In this document: in pieces, positions 36,428 to 45,004 of the stretch
Position numbering within the stretch: position 1 is the first letter of the stretch
Layout: every line of letters starts with the position of its first letter
Origin: JAHEGP01 sp963751595
Lineage (GTDB): Bacteria; Pseudomonadota; Gammaproteobacteria; Pseudomonadales; JAHEGP01
Length of the DNA stretch: 64,000 nt
NCBI GenBank assembly: GCA_963751595.1
Contig: CAVVVC010000002.1
Coordinates: 248,001 to 312,000 of the forward strand
Direction: 5' to 3'
The notes under the pieces: generated by a model
What the model was told of the DNA's origin: nothing
The model's input: only the letters and a program-made list of their open reading frames with translations
The model's database searches: none
Translations under genes and position numbers: made by a program

Positions 36428-38182
36428 TTAGTCAGCGGGGGATGACAGATCGGGCCCGCCTGCCCGGGGTGGGTACAGGCGGAACAGGATAAAGCGTCCC
36501 ATCACGCCCTCACTCGCGCCTGCGGGGAGGTTTTCCGGGGGACGGCGGCCAAATTTGTCGAAATAAGCGATCGGCTGGTCGGCCTGCTGGATAAACTCGC
36601 TGAATTCGTGGAATTCAACATGACGAAAGCTGGCGTCGGGGTAGCTGAGGCCGTATTGATACTCCCCCATACTTCCCACGAGATAAATGTCCGTTCGCTT
36701 CAGGTACCAACTGGCTGAAGCCAGCAGCGTGGCATCAGTGGCGATAATCGTATCAGTGGACACCGTGCTTGCCTGGTCCTTGATAAAGGATCCTGGCATT
36801 TTGCCGGCATACACCAGCTCCGGCAAAAAAAGTGGAATGAGCGCGAACATGGGCACGGTGCCCAGGCCAACCACCCAGTGGCGTGCTACCAGCGGTGTGG
36901 CAATGGCCATTCTGAGGATGCCGATCCAGGCCAGCAGTACTCCGCAAAACCAAACCCACTCCACGGTTTCATGAACTCTCCAGGCCGGAGCTCCGATGCC
37001 TGCTGTGAAGTTGAGCACAGCAGCCAGCAGCATCAATACCAGGATGGCGCGACATACCTGTATCCCGTTGATAAATAGAGTTTCCCTGGACTCCTCGATA
37101 AGCCTCGAGGCTCCCACGCCCAGCAGGATCACCAGCACCGGAATGCACGGCAGTATGTACATTTGCGATTTGGACCTGGCCAGGGAGAAAAACAGCAGGC
37201 CAAAACCACCCCAGCACAGGCAATAGCGGATCAGATTGGTGATCTGGGGATTCGTTTGGCTGCGCAGTGATTGCCAGGGTGCCCCAATGAGCAGGATAAG
37301 CCACGGAAAAGCCCCGACAATGATAACCGGTAGGTAGAACCAAAGCTCCTCACTCTCTTCGGCGCCGGTGTAGTACTGCAGATGTTCCACCCAGAAGTAG
37401 TGGCGCCAGAAATCCGGCTCGCGCTGGTAGATCAGCCAGGACCAGGGAGCAGCGACGAGCAGGGTGACCACCGCGGCCGTCGGCAGGCATCTCAGCAACT
37501 CGCGGGGTCTTTTTTGCCAGATCAGGAAAGGCACCACTGCTGCCAGCGGCATCAGCAGTGAGAGCACGCCATGGGTGAGGAAGGCCAGCCCGCACATCAA
37601 GCCAAACAGGGCGTAATACCCCTGACGAGAGAGGGCTGAGGCCGCATTAAGGCCGTGATAGAAGCTCATCATAGCCAGGGTAAGCCAGAGCGCGACAATA
37701 CCATCCAGTAGCGCATAATTGCCCACCGCGAGCGCGGCGGGCGTGGACAAAAACGCGATTCCCGCAATCAGCCCTGCCATTTGCGAGCCGGTGTGGCGCC
37801 GGGTGAAATGCCAGCTTGCGATTCCGATCAAGCCAATGCAGAGTGAAGATACGAACCGGACGGCGAACGCATTCTCTCCGAATAACGCCAACGATGCGGC
37901 GTTAAGCCAGTGCCCCAGTGGTGGCCGCTCGAAATGGCGAAGCCCGCTCAGTCGCGGCACAACCCAATCCCCCGTGTCGAGCATTTCCCTTGCGATTTCG
38001 CCGTAGCGTATCTCGTCCGGTTGCACCAACGGGCGCCATCCCAGTGGCAAGATGTAGGCCAGCAGCCAGAAGGCCAGCAGCAGCAGAACGCCGCGGTGGT
38101 CAATCAACCGATTTAACTCCGGCGCACCGTATCGGGGCAGGGGCTCGCCTCGCGGCTCGGTCTTTAAGTCAGTCTGCGACAT
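36428..38182 (-). CDS. ArnT-like membrane glycosyltransferase (GT83/PMT superfamily)
   Basis: The product has 584 residues and about a dozen transmembrane segments. The first periplasmic loop has WRPLVQPDEIRYGEIAREML with the catalytic-type Asp-Glu, then HFERPPLGHWLNAASLALFG, as in ArnT. Members move lipid-linked sugars to lipid A or to proteins in the periplasm. No L-Ara4N synthesis genes are in view, so lipid A modification and glycosylation of another acceptor are both open. A -10-like TATAAT lies close upstream (38191-38196, - strand). Confidence 0.85.
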   Translation of the reverse strand: MSQTDLKTEPRGEPLPRYGAPELNRLIDHRGVLLLLAFWLLAYILPLGWRPLVQPDEIRYGEIAREMLDTGDWVVPRLSGLRHFERPPLGHWLNAASLALFGENAFAVRFVSSLCIGLIGIASWHFTRRHTGSQMAGLIAGIAFLSTPAALAVGNYALLDGIVALWLTLAMMSFYHGLNAASALSRQGYYALFGLMCGLAFLTHGVLSLLMPLAAVVPFLIWQKRPRELLRCLPTAAVVTLLVAAPWSWLIYQREPDFWRHYFWVEHLQYYTGAEESEELWFYLPVIIVGAFPWLILLIGAPWQSLRSQTNPQITNLIRYCLCWGGFGLLFFSLARSKSQMYILPCIPVLVILLGVGASRLIEESRETLFINGIQVCRAILVLMLLAAVLNFTAGIGAPAWRVHETVEWVWFCGVLLAWIGILRMAIATPLVARHWVVGLGTVPMFALIPLFLPELVYAGKMPGSFIKDQASTVSTDTIIATDATLLASASWYLKRTDIYLVGSMGEYQYGLSYPDASFRHVEFHEFSEFIQQADQPIAYFDKFGRRPPENLPAGASEGVMGRFILFRLYPPRAGGPDLSSPAD

Positions 38183-38242
38183 GTTCGTTTATTATAAGCT
38201 CTGCGGTAGCGGCAGGCCGACCTTGCCCGGCGCTGAATCGGT

Positions 38243-39667
38243 TTAACCCGGCTGGCTCAGCTGTTCACCCACCTGGTGCATTGCACTCTCGAGCAGGTCG
38301 TCGGCGTGGCGCGCAAGTTGCGTTTCCGTACTGGCTACACCGAAGTGCAGCGTCGTGGCCTGCACGGTCGGGTCCTGGTCCATCGCTTCGATTCGCTGCC
38401 GAATCTGCTCAGCGACATGCTTAGCCCCGTTGGTGTCTGTGTAGGGTAATACTACAGCGATACGGTTGGTAGTGATACGCCCCCCTATATCGCCGGGTCG
38501 TTGCAGCGTTGTGCTTACCAGCCGGGCCAATGCAGCCATAACAGCCATCTCCGGGCTCATTTCTTGCTCGGCTTCATCGAGGCCGGGCACATCGATCTGT
38601 ACGACCACCACCGAAAGGTGATTGCCATATCGAACCGCAGTCTTGTGCTCACGGTCGAGCTCGTGATGCAACGCCCTGGCAGAAAGCAGTCCGGTGGCGG
38701 GATCCAGCCTGTCCCCCTGGCGAAGCAATTCACTCAGTTCCTGGTTGTGCCGAGCCAGTCGTTGGTGGCGTGCGCGCAGAAGCGAGCTGGAGTTTCTTGC
38801 TTGCTCGCTGCATTGTCGATGAAAAACAAGGTGATCCCGGTATTCGAGCCAGGCCTGATCGAGTAGCGCCAGGCTCATCAACAGCAATTGCAGGTCGAGG
38901 CTCAGTAACAGGACATTTCCTGGTCCCACCGTTGAGAAGCCCGGGGCCGCGGCGCCCGGAAGAGTCAATAGCAGGCCGCATGCGATCACCAGCCAGCTGC
39001 CGCCGAAGAGTAGTAAAGGCCTGAGCTGCCCTGTTCGTGAATCGCTGGTTATGCTTGGCCGCCTGAGAGCGCCGCAGGCTGTACTGGCTATCGCGGCCAC
39101 CAGGCTGGTGCCAATAGCGCAGGTGAGGCCGACCACGGCGGCGGTGTTGATGGGCACGATGGCGGTCGTCGCCAGCGCCACCCCATTTATGACGAGCGCT
39201 ACCTGCAGCAATCTGCGCAATGGTGTGATTGGCTGGTAAGGGTAGAGTAGAGCCAGACACCATGCGGTGCCAGCTATACTCGCAAGGCCGAGCAACAGCA
39301 GCAATACTCGTTCCGGGCCCAGCAGCCAGGTGTCGATACCCGGCGCGATAGCGGTGACACCCAGTATCAGCGCGACACTCGCGTAGTAACCCAGCGCATA
39401 CCGGTAGCGAAGACCTCCGCAAAAGTGCCACAGCCAAATCACCAGCAGGGTAGCACTCAACAGGATACCGACGCTGGTTCCGAGTTTGAGAGAGAATCCA
39501 GGCAGGCCTGGCGTGGTGCTGAGGGCGGATGACAAGGTCGCCGAGTTTCCTGCGACACCACCCGCCGGCGGAACACCAGCCGTTACCCGTGACGCGGCCC
39601 CAAGAGTCAGGGTGCCCAATAAAAATAGCCCATTCTTCAGGGGCTTGTGGTAATCCGGTTGTGACAT
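38243..39667 (-). CDS. Membrane protein with 7TM-like region and degenerate GGDEF domain
   Basis: The product has 474 residues from the ATG at 39667. A possible signal segment is followed by seven or more hydrophobic helices (about 55-300), a short coiled coil and a C-terminal GGDEF-family fold (DPATGLLSARALHHEL ... VVVVQIDVPGLDEAE). Where an active enzyme has GGDEF/GGEEF this one has GGRITTNRIAVVLP, so it lacks the catalytic signature and is unlikely to make c-di-GMP. It is divergent from an intact GGDEF gene. The longer upstream frame has no support. Confidence 0.8.
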   Translation of the reverse strand: MSQPDYHKPLKNGLFLLGTLTLGAASRVTAGVPPAGGVAGNSATLSSALSTTPGLPGFSLKLGTSVGILLSATLLVIWLWHFCGGLRYRYALGYYASVALILGVTAIAPGIDTWLLGPERVLLLLLGLASIAGTAWCLALLYPYQPITPLRRLLQVALVINGVALATTAIVPINTAAVVGLTCAIGTSLVAAIASTACGALRRPSITSDSRTGQLRPLLLFGGSWLVIACGLLLTLPGAAAPGFSTVGPGNVLLLSLDLQLLLMSLALLDQAWLEYRDHLVFHRQCSEQARNSSSLLRARHQRLARHNQELSELLRQGDRLDPATGLLSARALHHELDREHKTAVRYGNHLSVVVVQIDVPGLDEAEQEMSPEMAVMAALARLVSTTLQRPGDIGGRITTNRIAVVLPYTDTNGAKHVAEQIRQRIEAMDQDPTVQATTLHFGVASTETQLARHADDLLESAMHQVGEQLSQPG

Positions 39668-39851
39668 AGTCGATACCAACTGGCGTTGGCTGCGTTGCAG
39701 TGGGTGAGGTGGTGTCCCGCTGGAACTGGCAAAGAACACGCGTGAACTGATACCGTCCAGCCTGGATAAATATAGCTGAATAATTCCAGTCGGCTTGAAA
39801 AATCCGGGTGAAAAAGCTAGAAGACAGGACTGCTTGGGATGCCTCGTCAAC

Positions 39852-40943
39852 ATGGTCAATGACACCTTGAACCGCGATAACCCTGGTCCTGCAAACTCGG
39901 CTCTAACCGATGCCGGGCATAATCGGCGCGCCTTGGAAAGGCTGGTCAAGGATTACCAGGACAGGGAAGCGGCGCGGTGGCGCTGGCAGCACTTCGAGCT
40001 CCAGCTCATTCGTAGTCAGGATTTAGGCACCCTGCTGGACTTGTTGTTGCGCCAGGCCGAGCGCTACTTTGGTCTCGAGAGTGCCGTGCTGGAGTTGCTT
40101 GACCTTGATCACTCCTGGTCGAAATGTCTTGAGAGGGGTCCGCAACCCCAATCGCCCCACCTTCTGTTAACCGAAGACCCGGCAACCCTTGAACGTCGGT
40201 TCCCATTGGGGGTGAAAGTGCGGGTGATACGCCGGGATGACGGTGACGGGCGCACGTTACTCATTCCCCTGGTGCGCCAGGGCGCGTTGATGGGAAGCCT
40301 CCGTTTTGAAGTCGCCGCCGAACACCGCCTTCTCGCTATCGACAACCTCACCCACTTTGCTGCCATCGCAACCACTTGCCTGGAGAGTTGCCGTAATCGC
40401 GAGTTACTCCACCAGCAAAGCCTTGTGGACATCCTCACCGGCGTGCTGAACCGCCGTGGCTTCGAGCAGTGTCTGCGGGAGGAATGTGCTCGTGCGCTGC
40501 GCTCCAGGCAGCCGCTGACGGCCATGTTTGTCGACCTCGATCATTTCAAGCGGGTCAACGACCGCTACGGCCACCCGTGCGGAGACCGCGTTCTGGCATT
40601 GATCGCTGAGAGTATCGGCGAAATGCTGAGGCCAACTGACATTCTCTCACGCTACGGCGGGGAAGAGTTCGTAGCCCTGTTGCCCGCTTGTGATGAGACC
40701 CAGGCCGGCGGCATTGCCGAGCGGATCAATCAGGCCGTTGTCGCACGCCCACTTAAGGATGATAATGGCGGGAGCTTTCGCCTGAGTTGCTCGGTTGGTT
40801 ACAGCTGTTGGTTGCGGCCGGGTGCTGACAGTGGTGATAGCGCAACAACCCTGCAACGCTTGATCACTCGGGCGGACCAGGCGCTCTATCGCGCCAAGCA
40901 AGGTGGCCGCAATCGGGCATGCTACCAGCCCCTCGAGAGCTGA
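39852..40943 (+). CDS. Diguanylate cyclase (soluble, GAF-like N-domain + GGDEF)
   Basis: The product has 363 residues. The N-terminal coiled coil and GAF/DUF484-like sensor (about 40-190) are followed by a complete GGDEF domain: DILTGVLNRRGFE, DLDHFKRVNDRYGH and the catalytic RYGGEEF. An inhibitory I-site RPTD lies exactly five residues before GGEEF, as in PleD, so product feedback is expected. No membrane segment is visible. The ATG at 39852 is preferred; TTG at 39795 is possible. Confidence 0.9.
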   Translation: MVNDTLNRDNPGPANSALTDAGHNRRALERLVKDYQDREAARWRWQHFELQLIRSQDLGTLLDLLLRQAERYFGLESAVLELLDLDHSWSKCLERGPQPQSPHLLLTEDPATLERRFPLGVKVRVIRRDDGDGRTLLIPLVRQGALMGSLRFEVAAEHRLLAIDNLTHFAAIATTCLESCRNRELLHQQSLVDILTGVLNRRGFEQCLREECARALRSRQPLTAMFVDLDHFKRVNDRYGHPCGDRVLALIAESIGEMLRPTDILSRYGGEEFVALLPACDETQAGGIAERINQAVVARPLKDDNGGSFRLSCSVGYSCWLRPGADSGDSATTLQRLITRADQALYRAKQGGRNRACYQPLES

Positions 40944-41229
40944 ACGGGCACCTGTGTTTTAGCGACCCGCCCGGGTTAGAATGGCTCTGGGGCGGCCAGG
41001 TAGCGATAGGCTCCGGTCGATTTAACCGGGATCAAAGGATCTTTGGACCATGGCCGCCCGTCTGAAAGTGCTGTGACCATTTGCCGGGACGTCCGCCGCG
41101 GCTTTTTGTGGCGTCATAGTGGACTGGCTGACCCGTGCATTCCCCGCCTGGATGGTATCGCCGCTGCACGCTGACCACCCCATGTGGCCCAGGCTTGCTA
41201 ACATTCATAACTCTTTAGGGCTCAATGAT
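40944..41229 (+). other. Intergenic leader upstream of djlA
   Basis: No gene is supported. The region holds nested pairings: GGCGGCCA (about 40993) with TGGCCGCC (about 41050), and inside it CCGGT...ACCGG, so a folded leader RNA is possible. I could not match it to a known riboswitch family. The djlA reading frame is open back to 41119, but family alignment starts at 41230. Confidence 0.35.
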
Positions 41230-42018
41230 ATGTGGTTAGGTAAGACGATAGGCTTCGTTCTTGGCATGCTAATGCTGGGCCCGATCGGTGCGCTGGTGGG
41301 AATGCTGGCCGGGCATTTGTTCGACAAGGGCATGGTGGATGTCGCCCGCAACCCCCCCGAACAACAGCGGCAGCAAATCCAGCGAGTGTTTTACGAAACT
41401 GTTTTCAGGCTCATGGGCCACCTTGCCAAAGCAGACGGTCGCATCAGTGAGGAGGAAATCGCGCAGGCGGAAAGCCTGATGGGCCAGATGGGCCTTACCG
41501 AAGAGCATCGTCGGGAGGCCATCGGACTCTTCAAGCAGGGGGCTGCCAGCACTTTTATGCTGGACGAGGCGATGATCCGTTTTCAGTCGCTCTGCGGTCA
41601 CTATCGGCAGTTGCAGCAAATTTTGCTGGAATACCTGTTTCATATTGCCTTTGCTGACGGCGATTTGCATGCTGCAGAGCGCCGCAGCCTGGAGGCGATA
41701 GCGAAATGGCTCGGGATCAGTCCCCCGGCCTTCGAGCAGTTACTGCAGATGTACCACGCGCAATACGGTTTTGCCGGCGTTGGTACTCGCAGCCAGGTAG
41801 ACATGTTAGACGAAGCCTACAGGGCGCTGGGTGTTGATTCCGGTGTGAGTGACCGAGAGTTGAAGCGAGCCTATCGAAGGCTGGTCAGTGAGCATCACCC
41901 GGACAAACTGATTGCCCAGGGGGTGCCTGAGGACATGCTCAAACTGGCAACGGAAAAAGTACAGGAAATCACTGCCGCCTATGAGCTCATTGAAAAAGCG
42001 AGAAGCACGACTCCATAA
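41230..42018 (+). CDS. djlA: Co-chaperone DjlA
   Basis: The product has 262 residues: an N-terminal glycine-rich membrane helix (MWLGKTIGFVLGMLMLGPIG), a TerB-like helical domain (FRLMGHLAKADGRISEEEI ... FHIAFADGDLHAAERR) and a C-terminal J domain with the DnaK-contacting HPD in SEHHPDKL. DjlA presents substrates to DnaK at the inner membrane. The start is placed where the membrane helix begins, matching family length (about 270). Confidence 0.94.
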   Translation: MWLGKTIGFVLGMLMLGPIGALVGMLAGHLFDKGMVDVARNPPEQQRQQIQRVFYETVFRLMGHLAKADGRISEEEIAQAESLMGQMGLTEEHRREAIGLFKQGAASTFMLDEAMIRFQSLCGHYRQLQQILLEYLFHIAFADGDLHAAERRSLEAIAKWLGISPPAFEQLLQMYHAQYGFAGVGTRSQVDMLDEAYRALGVDSGVSDRELKRAYRRLVSEHHPDKLIAQGVPEDMLKLATEKVQEITAAYELIEKARSTTP

Positions 42019-42063
42019 GCTGGCCTTGCCGGCAAGGCCATTAACTGAAGTAACGGAACCACA

Positions 42064-42813
42064 ATGGGGCAATACTGGCAGGTTTTCGAGCCCGGGATAA
42101 ACCGTGATTTTGCCGCTGGTGTAACGGATCTGGCCGGCGCACTGGCGCTGGAGGGGCAGCGGGTTAGCGGTGCTGACCACAGCAACGTGCGCGTAGACAG
42201 GGTGGACATCGCCGGCCGCAGTTACTTTGTGAAAAAGTACCAGGTGACGAGGCCGGGATTTCGCGATCTGCTGGTCAAGTCAAAGGCCCTACGTGAATGG
42301 GACAACCTGCTTTTTTTTCGCGAGCTCGGCATCCCCACGCCGCTGCCGGTGGCGGTTGGCGAACGTCGGGAAAAGGGCGTTTTTCGTGAAGGTGTGCTGG
42401 TAACGGCGGAGGTTGAGGGTGCGATGGACCTGGAGGCCCTCGCCGATAGCGGCAACCCATGCCTGCACGACCCTGCGTGGTTCAGGCAACTGTGTGCCGG
42501 GCTGGCTAATCCGCTTCGGCGTCTGCACGATCTCGGGTTTACCCATAACGATCTCCACTGGCGTAATATTCTTATCACCCTGGAACCTGAACTGGTCGTT
42601 TATTTTTTCGACTGCCCGGCAGGGCGGCGCTGGATCTGGCCCTTCCTGTCGTTTCGCATCGTCAAGGACCTGACCCATCTCGACAAGATGGGGCATCGTC
42701 ATCTGCGCTGGAGCGAGCGGCTGTATTTTTATCTCACCTACAGCGGCCGTGAACGCCTCAATGAAAAGGATAAGAAAACAATTCGCCGGGTGCTGAAGCG
42801 CGATAGAGACTGA
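42064..42813 (+). CDS. Kdo/WaaP-family lipopolysaccharide kinase-like protein
   Basis: The product is a 249-residue protein-kinase-fold protein. Lys in YFVKKYQV, the catalytic loop THNDLHWRNILI and the following FDCPAGRR (in place of DFG) match the InaA/WaaP/KdkA group, which phosphorylates LPS core sugars. It follows djlA by 45 bp, probably in the same transcript. The sugar acted on cannot be told from sequence. Confidence 0.85.
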   Translation: MGQYWQVFEPGINRDFAAGVTDLAGALALEGQRVSGADHSNVRVDRVDIAGRSYFVKKYQVTRPGFRDLLVKSKALREWDNLLFFRELGIPTPLPVAVGERREKGVFREGVLVTAEVEGAMDLEALADSGNPCLHDPAWFRQLCAGLANPLRRLHDLGFTHNDLHWRNILITLEPELVVYFFDCPAGRRWIWPFLSFRIVKDLTHLDKMGHRHLRWSERLYFYLTYSGRERLNEKDKKTIRRVLKRDRD

Positions 42814-42861
42814 ATAGCCGCTTCAAGCGCGCACTGTCAAAGCTGGCGAGTAATCCGCGTT

Positions 42862-43683
42862 TCAGTCGACCCTGCCGTAGAGCGGTGTCTGGTATACCAT
42901 CGGCGTATCGAGCCAGCACATCAGCGCCCAAAGCTGGTCGCCGAAAGAAAAATGCCACCATTCAAAGGGGTGTCGCTGGAAACCTGCCATGGTCATGACC
43001 TCGGCCAGAAGCGCACGATTGGCATGGGCACGCTGGCCGGTTTCAGCAGCGCTACCCGCGAAATACCCGGGCAGGGCGGCTTCGCCAAAGCTGTCTATGC
43101 GTGAGCCCATGTCGACGGGCTGACCGCTGTCGTCCAGCAGCGTGATATCCAGCGCTGCGCCGGTGGTGTGCGGCGGGGGTAGCTGGGGGTCGTCCGAAGG
43201 CCTGGCCCAGACGCTAAAGACCTTGTGCCAAAGCCGTTGCTCGCTGTCGGCGTCGAGTTGCTGCTGGTCCAGGCCCTCGATTTTTTTTAGTCGCTCGAAC
43301 TCGTGCTCTACCATGTAGCGCTGCACCGGCAACGGGCGCCAGGCGTCAAACACCTGTATCGACCAGCCGGCATGTTGTGACCGCAATACGTTCTGCGCGA
43401 GTTGCAGGCGCGGTAATACACTCTGGCGAATATGGAACGGCGAGCGGCTGTTATAGGGCGCGCCGACCTCGGCATAGGGATGCGGCGCCACCCGAGGGAA
43501 TTCGGCATCCGGTATTTTTACCAGCGGCTCGTCACTGTGGCCAACGGAAAAAAGGCGCCGATATTCGACGCCATCGGCGGGGTCCAGATGCTGCTCAAAG
43601 GCCCTGCGCAGGTTCTCGCCGGGGAGCCCGCCAAGGTGCAGCTTCAGTTCCTGCAGGGAGCTGAAGGTTGGAGAATCGTCCAT
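42862..43683 (-). CDS. D-alanyl-D-alanine dipeptidase (VanX/DdpX-like, M15D)
   Basis: The product has 273 residues. The zinc and catalytic motifs are intact: HTTGAALDITL (His, Asp), and FEWWHFSFGD (Glu base, His). The substrate arginine is probably in FDAWRPL. I chose the ATG at 43683 because AAGGA is 6 bp upstream, rather than a TTG at 43701. There is no signal peptide, so the enzyme is probably cytoplasmic, recycling D-Ala-D-Ala; no VanH/VanA or van regulators are nearby, so resistance is not implied. Confidence 0.88.
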   Translation of the reverse strand: MDDSPTFSSLQELKLHLGGLPGENLRRAFEQHLDPADGVEYRRLFSVGHSDEPLVKIPDAEFPRVAPHPYAEVGAPYNSRSPFHIRQSVLPRLQLAQNVLRSQHAGWSIQVFDAWRPLPVQRYMVEHEFERLKKIEGLDQQQLDADSEQRLWHKVFSVWARPSDDPQLPPPHTTGAALDITLLDDSGQPVDMGSRIDSFGEAALPGYFAGSAAETGQRAHANRALLAEVMTMAGFQRHPFEWWHFSFGDQLWALMCWLDTPMVYQTPLYGRVD

Positions 43684-43684
43684 G

Positions 43685-44083
43685 CTATTTCCTTTTTTCA
43701 ACGACTTCTACGGGGCCGCCCTGCTCGATCCAGCGTGTAAATCCGCCTCCGACGTGACAGGCATTCGTCAATCCCATTGTCTGCGCGGTCTGGGTAGCAA
43801 GGGCCGAGCGCCAGCCAAGGTTGCAGTAAAGAATGAAGCGCGCGGGCTTGGCAAAGACGTCGCTGCGGTAGTAGGGGCTCTCACTGTCCAGCCAGAATTC
43901 GAGCATCCCCCGGGGTATGTGCACAGCGCCCGGAATCTTGCCTTCGCGCCAGAGCTCCCGGATGTCCCTGAGATCAATAAATATCACTTCGGGCTTGCCG
44001 AATTCCGCCAGTGCGTCGCTTACTGACACGGTTTCTATTTGCTTCTCAGCGGCCGCGACCAACTCCTTCACTCCCATTGCCAT
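43685..44083 (-). CDS. Rhodanese-domain protein
   Basis: The product is a 132-residue single rhodanese domain. IFIDLRDIRELWREGKIPGAVHIPRG is the entry motif, split here only by family variation, and the active loop YCNLGWRSALA contains the catalytic Cys. Such proteins carry persulfide sulfur. Its 3' end contains the ribosome site of the VanX-like gene (1-bp gap), so the two are translationally linked. Confidence 0.9.
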   Translation of the reverse strand: MAMGVKELVAAAEKQIETVSVSDALAEFGKPEVIFIDLRDIRELWREGKIPGAVHIPRGMLEFWLDSESPYYRSDVFAKPARFILYCNLGWRSALATQTAQTMGLTNACHVGGGFTRWIEQGGPVEVVEKRK

Positions 44084-44163
44084 CGCATCTTCCTCGTGAT
44101 TCCCGATCGCGCATTGTAGCCCTCAGGCTCGCTAACTGTAAAAGGGCTGGGAGAATTCGGCTG

Positions 44164-44206
44164 CGGGCCCGGTAGATTACCGCAACGGGCCTGGTAGATT
44201 ACCGCA
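44164..44206. repeat. Two 21-bp direct repeats at the 3' end of the SDR gene
   Basis: The unit CGGGCCYGGTAGATTACCGCA occurs at 44164-44184 and 44186-44206, differing at one base. The second copy ends next to the SDR stop codon. It looks like a simple tandem duplication; each unit also has a short internal GGTA..TACC palindrome. Confidence 0.85.
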
Positions 44207-44207
44207 G

Positions 44208-44969
44208 TCACATTCGATCAAGCTGCCTCTGCAGTGCTTTCCTCGCCAGCGCGCGGTTGATGTCGCCGACCACCAGTACGACAGGGCTATGATCGGCGTG
44301 AATTGCTTTCAGGCTCTGACTCACCAGGTCGGGCGCAGTCATCCAGTACTCGTCCGAAATGCTGGCAGGATCGAAACCTGCAAAGTGCTCGGTTTCCTGG
44401 AATTCGGTGCGCGTGTAGCCGGGACAGAGGCACTGGATTTTTATCCCCTCGGATTCAACCTCCTGCTGAAGTGCCTCGGAAAAGTTGTTCAGAAATGCTT
44501 TGGTGCCGCTGTAGACCGCCAACGTGCCGGCTGGCGCGAAGGCGGCCAGTGAAGACACATTGATGATGCGGCCAGTGCCGCGCCCGCACATGCCACCGAG
44601 GGCGGCAAGGGTAAGCTGCATGGTGGCGTTGATATGGAGGCTCACCATCGCCTGCTGGCTCGCGGGGTGTTGGGCAAGATAGGGGCCGAGTGTGGCAAAC
44701 CCGGCGTTGTTGACGAGGTAGTCCAGCGGCCCCTGCTGTCGAATCGTTTCGACAAGCTCTGCCACTCCCACGGTAGTTGTCAGATCAGCCACCACAACGC
44801 GACATTGCTGGCCATTCTGACGCAGCTCCCCCGCTAGCAGTTCAAGCCTGGCCTGGCGCCTTCCGGTGATGATTATCTGCTCGCAATGTGCGGCGAGTTG
44901 GCGTGCGTATTCAGCACCGATGCCAGAGGACGCACCGGTTATCAGGGCCTTGCGGGGTGCTTGTGTCAT
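44208..44969 (-). CDS. Short-chain dehydrogenase/reductase
   Basis: The product has 253 residues. The cofactor motif TGASSGIGAEYARQL, the NNAGFATLG segment, Ser in INVSSLAAFAP and the catalytic Tyr/Lys in YSGTKAF identify a classical SDR. It resembles the DltE/YqjQ-like subgroup that acts on lipids or aldehydes, but the substrate is unknown. There is no close operon partner. Confidence 0.88.
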   Translation of the reverse strand: MTQAPRKALITGASSGIGAEYARQLAAHCEQIIITGRRQARLELLAGELRQNGQQCRVVVADLTTTVGVAELVETIRQQGPLDYLVNNAGFATLGPYLAQHPASQQAMVSLHINATMQLTLAALGGMCGRGTGRIINVSSLAAFAPAGTLAVYSGTKAFLNNFSEALQQEVESEGIKIQCLCPGYTRTEFQETEHFAGFDPASISDEYWMTAPDLVSQSLKAIHADHSPVVLVVGDINRALARKALQRQLDRM

Positions 44970-45004
44970 AGTGCGCTCACTGGAGCCAATGGTGGTGCCG
45001 TTGT

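Noticed and set aside
40944..41100. c-di-GMP riboswitch (GEMM) next to the GGDEF gene
   Set aside because: The conserved GEMM core and tetraloop-receptor sequences could not be found.
42862..43683. VanX-like gene as a sign of vancomycin resistance
   Set aside because: No vanH, vanA or vanRS genes are nearby; such dipeptidases are common in Gram-negatives for D-Ala-D-Ala recycling.
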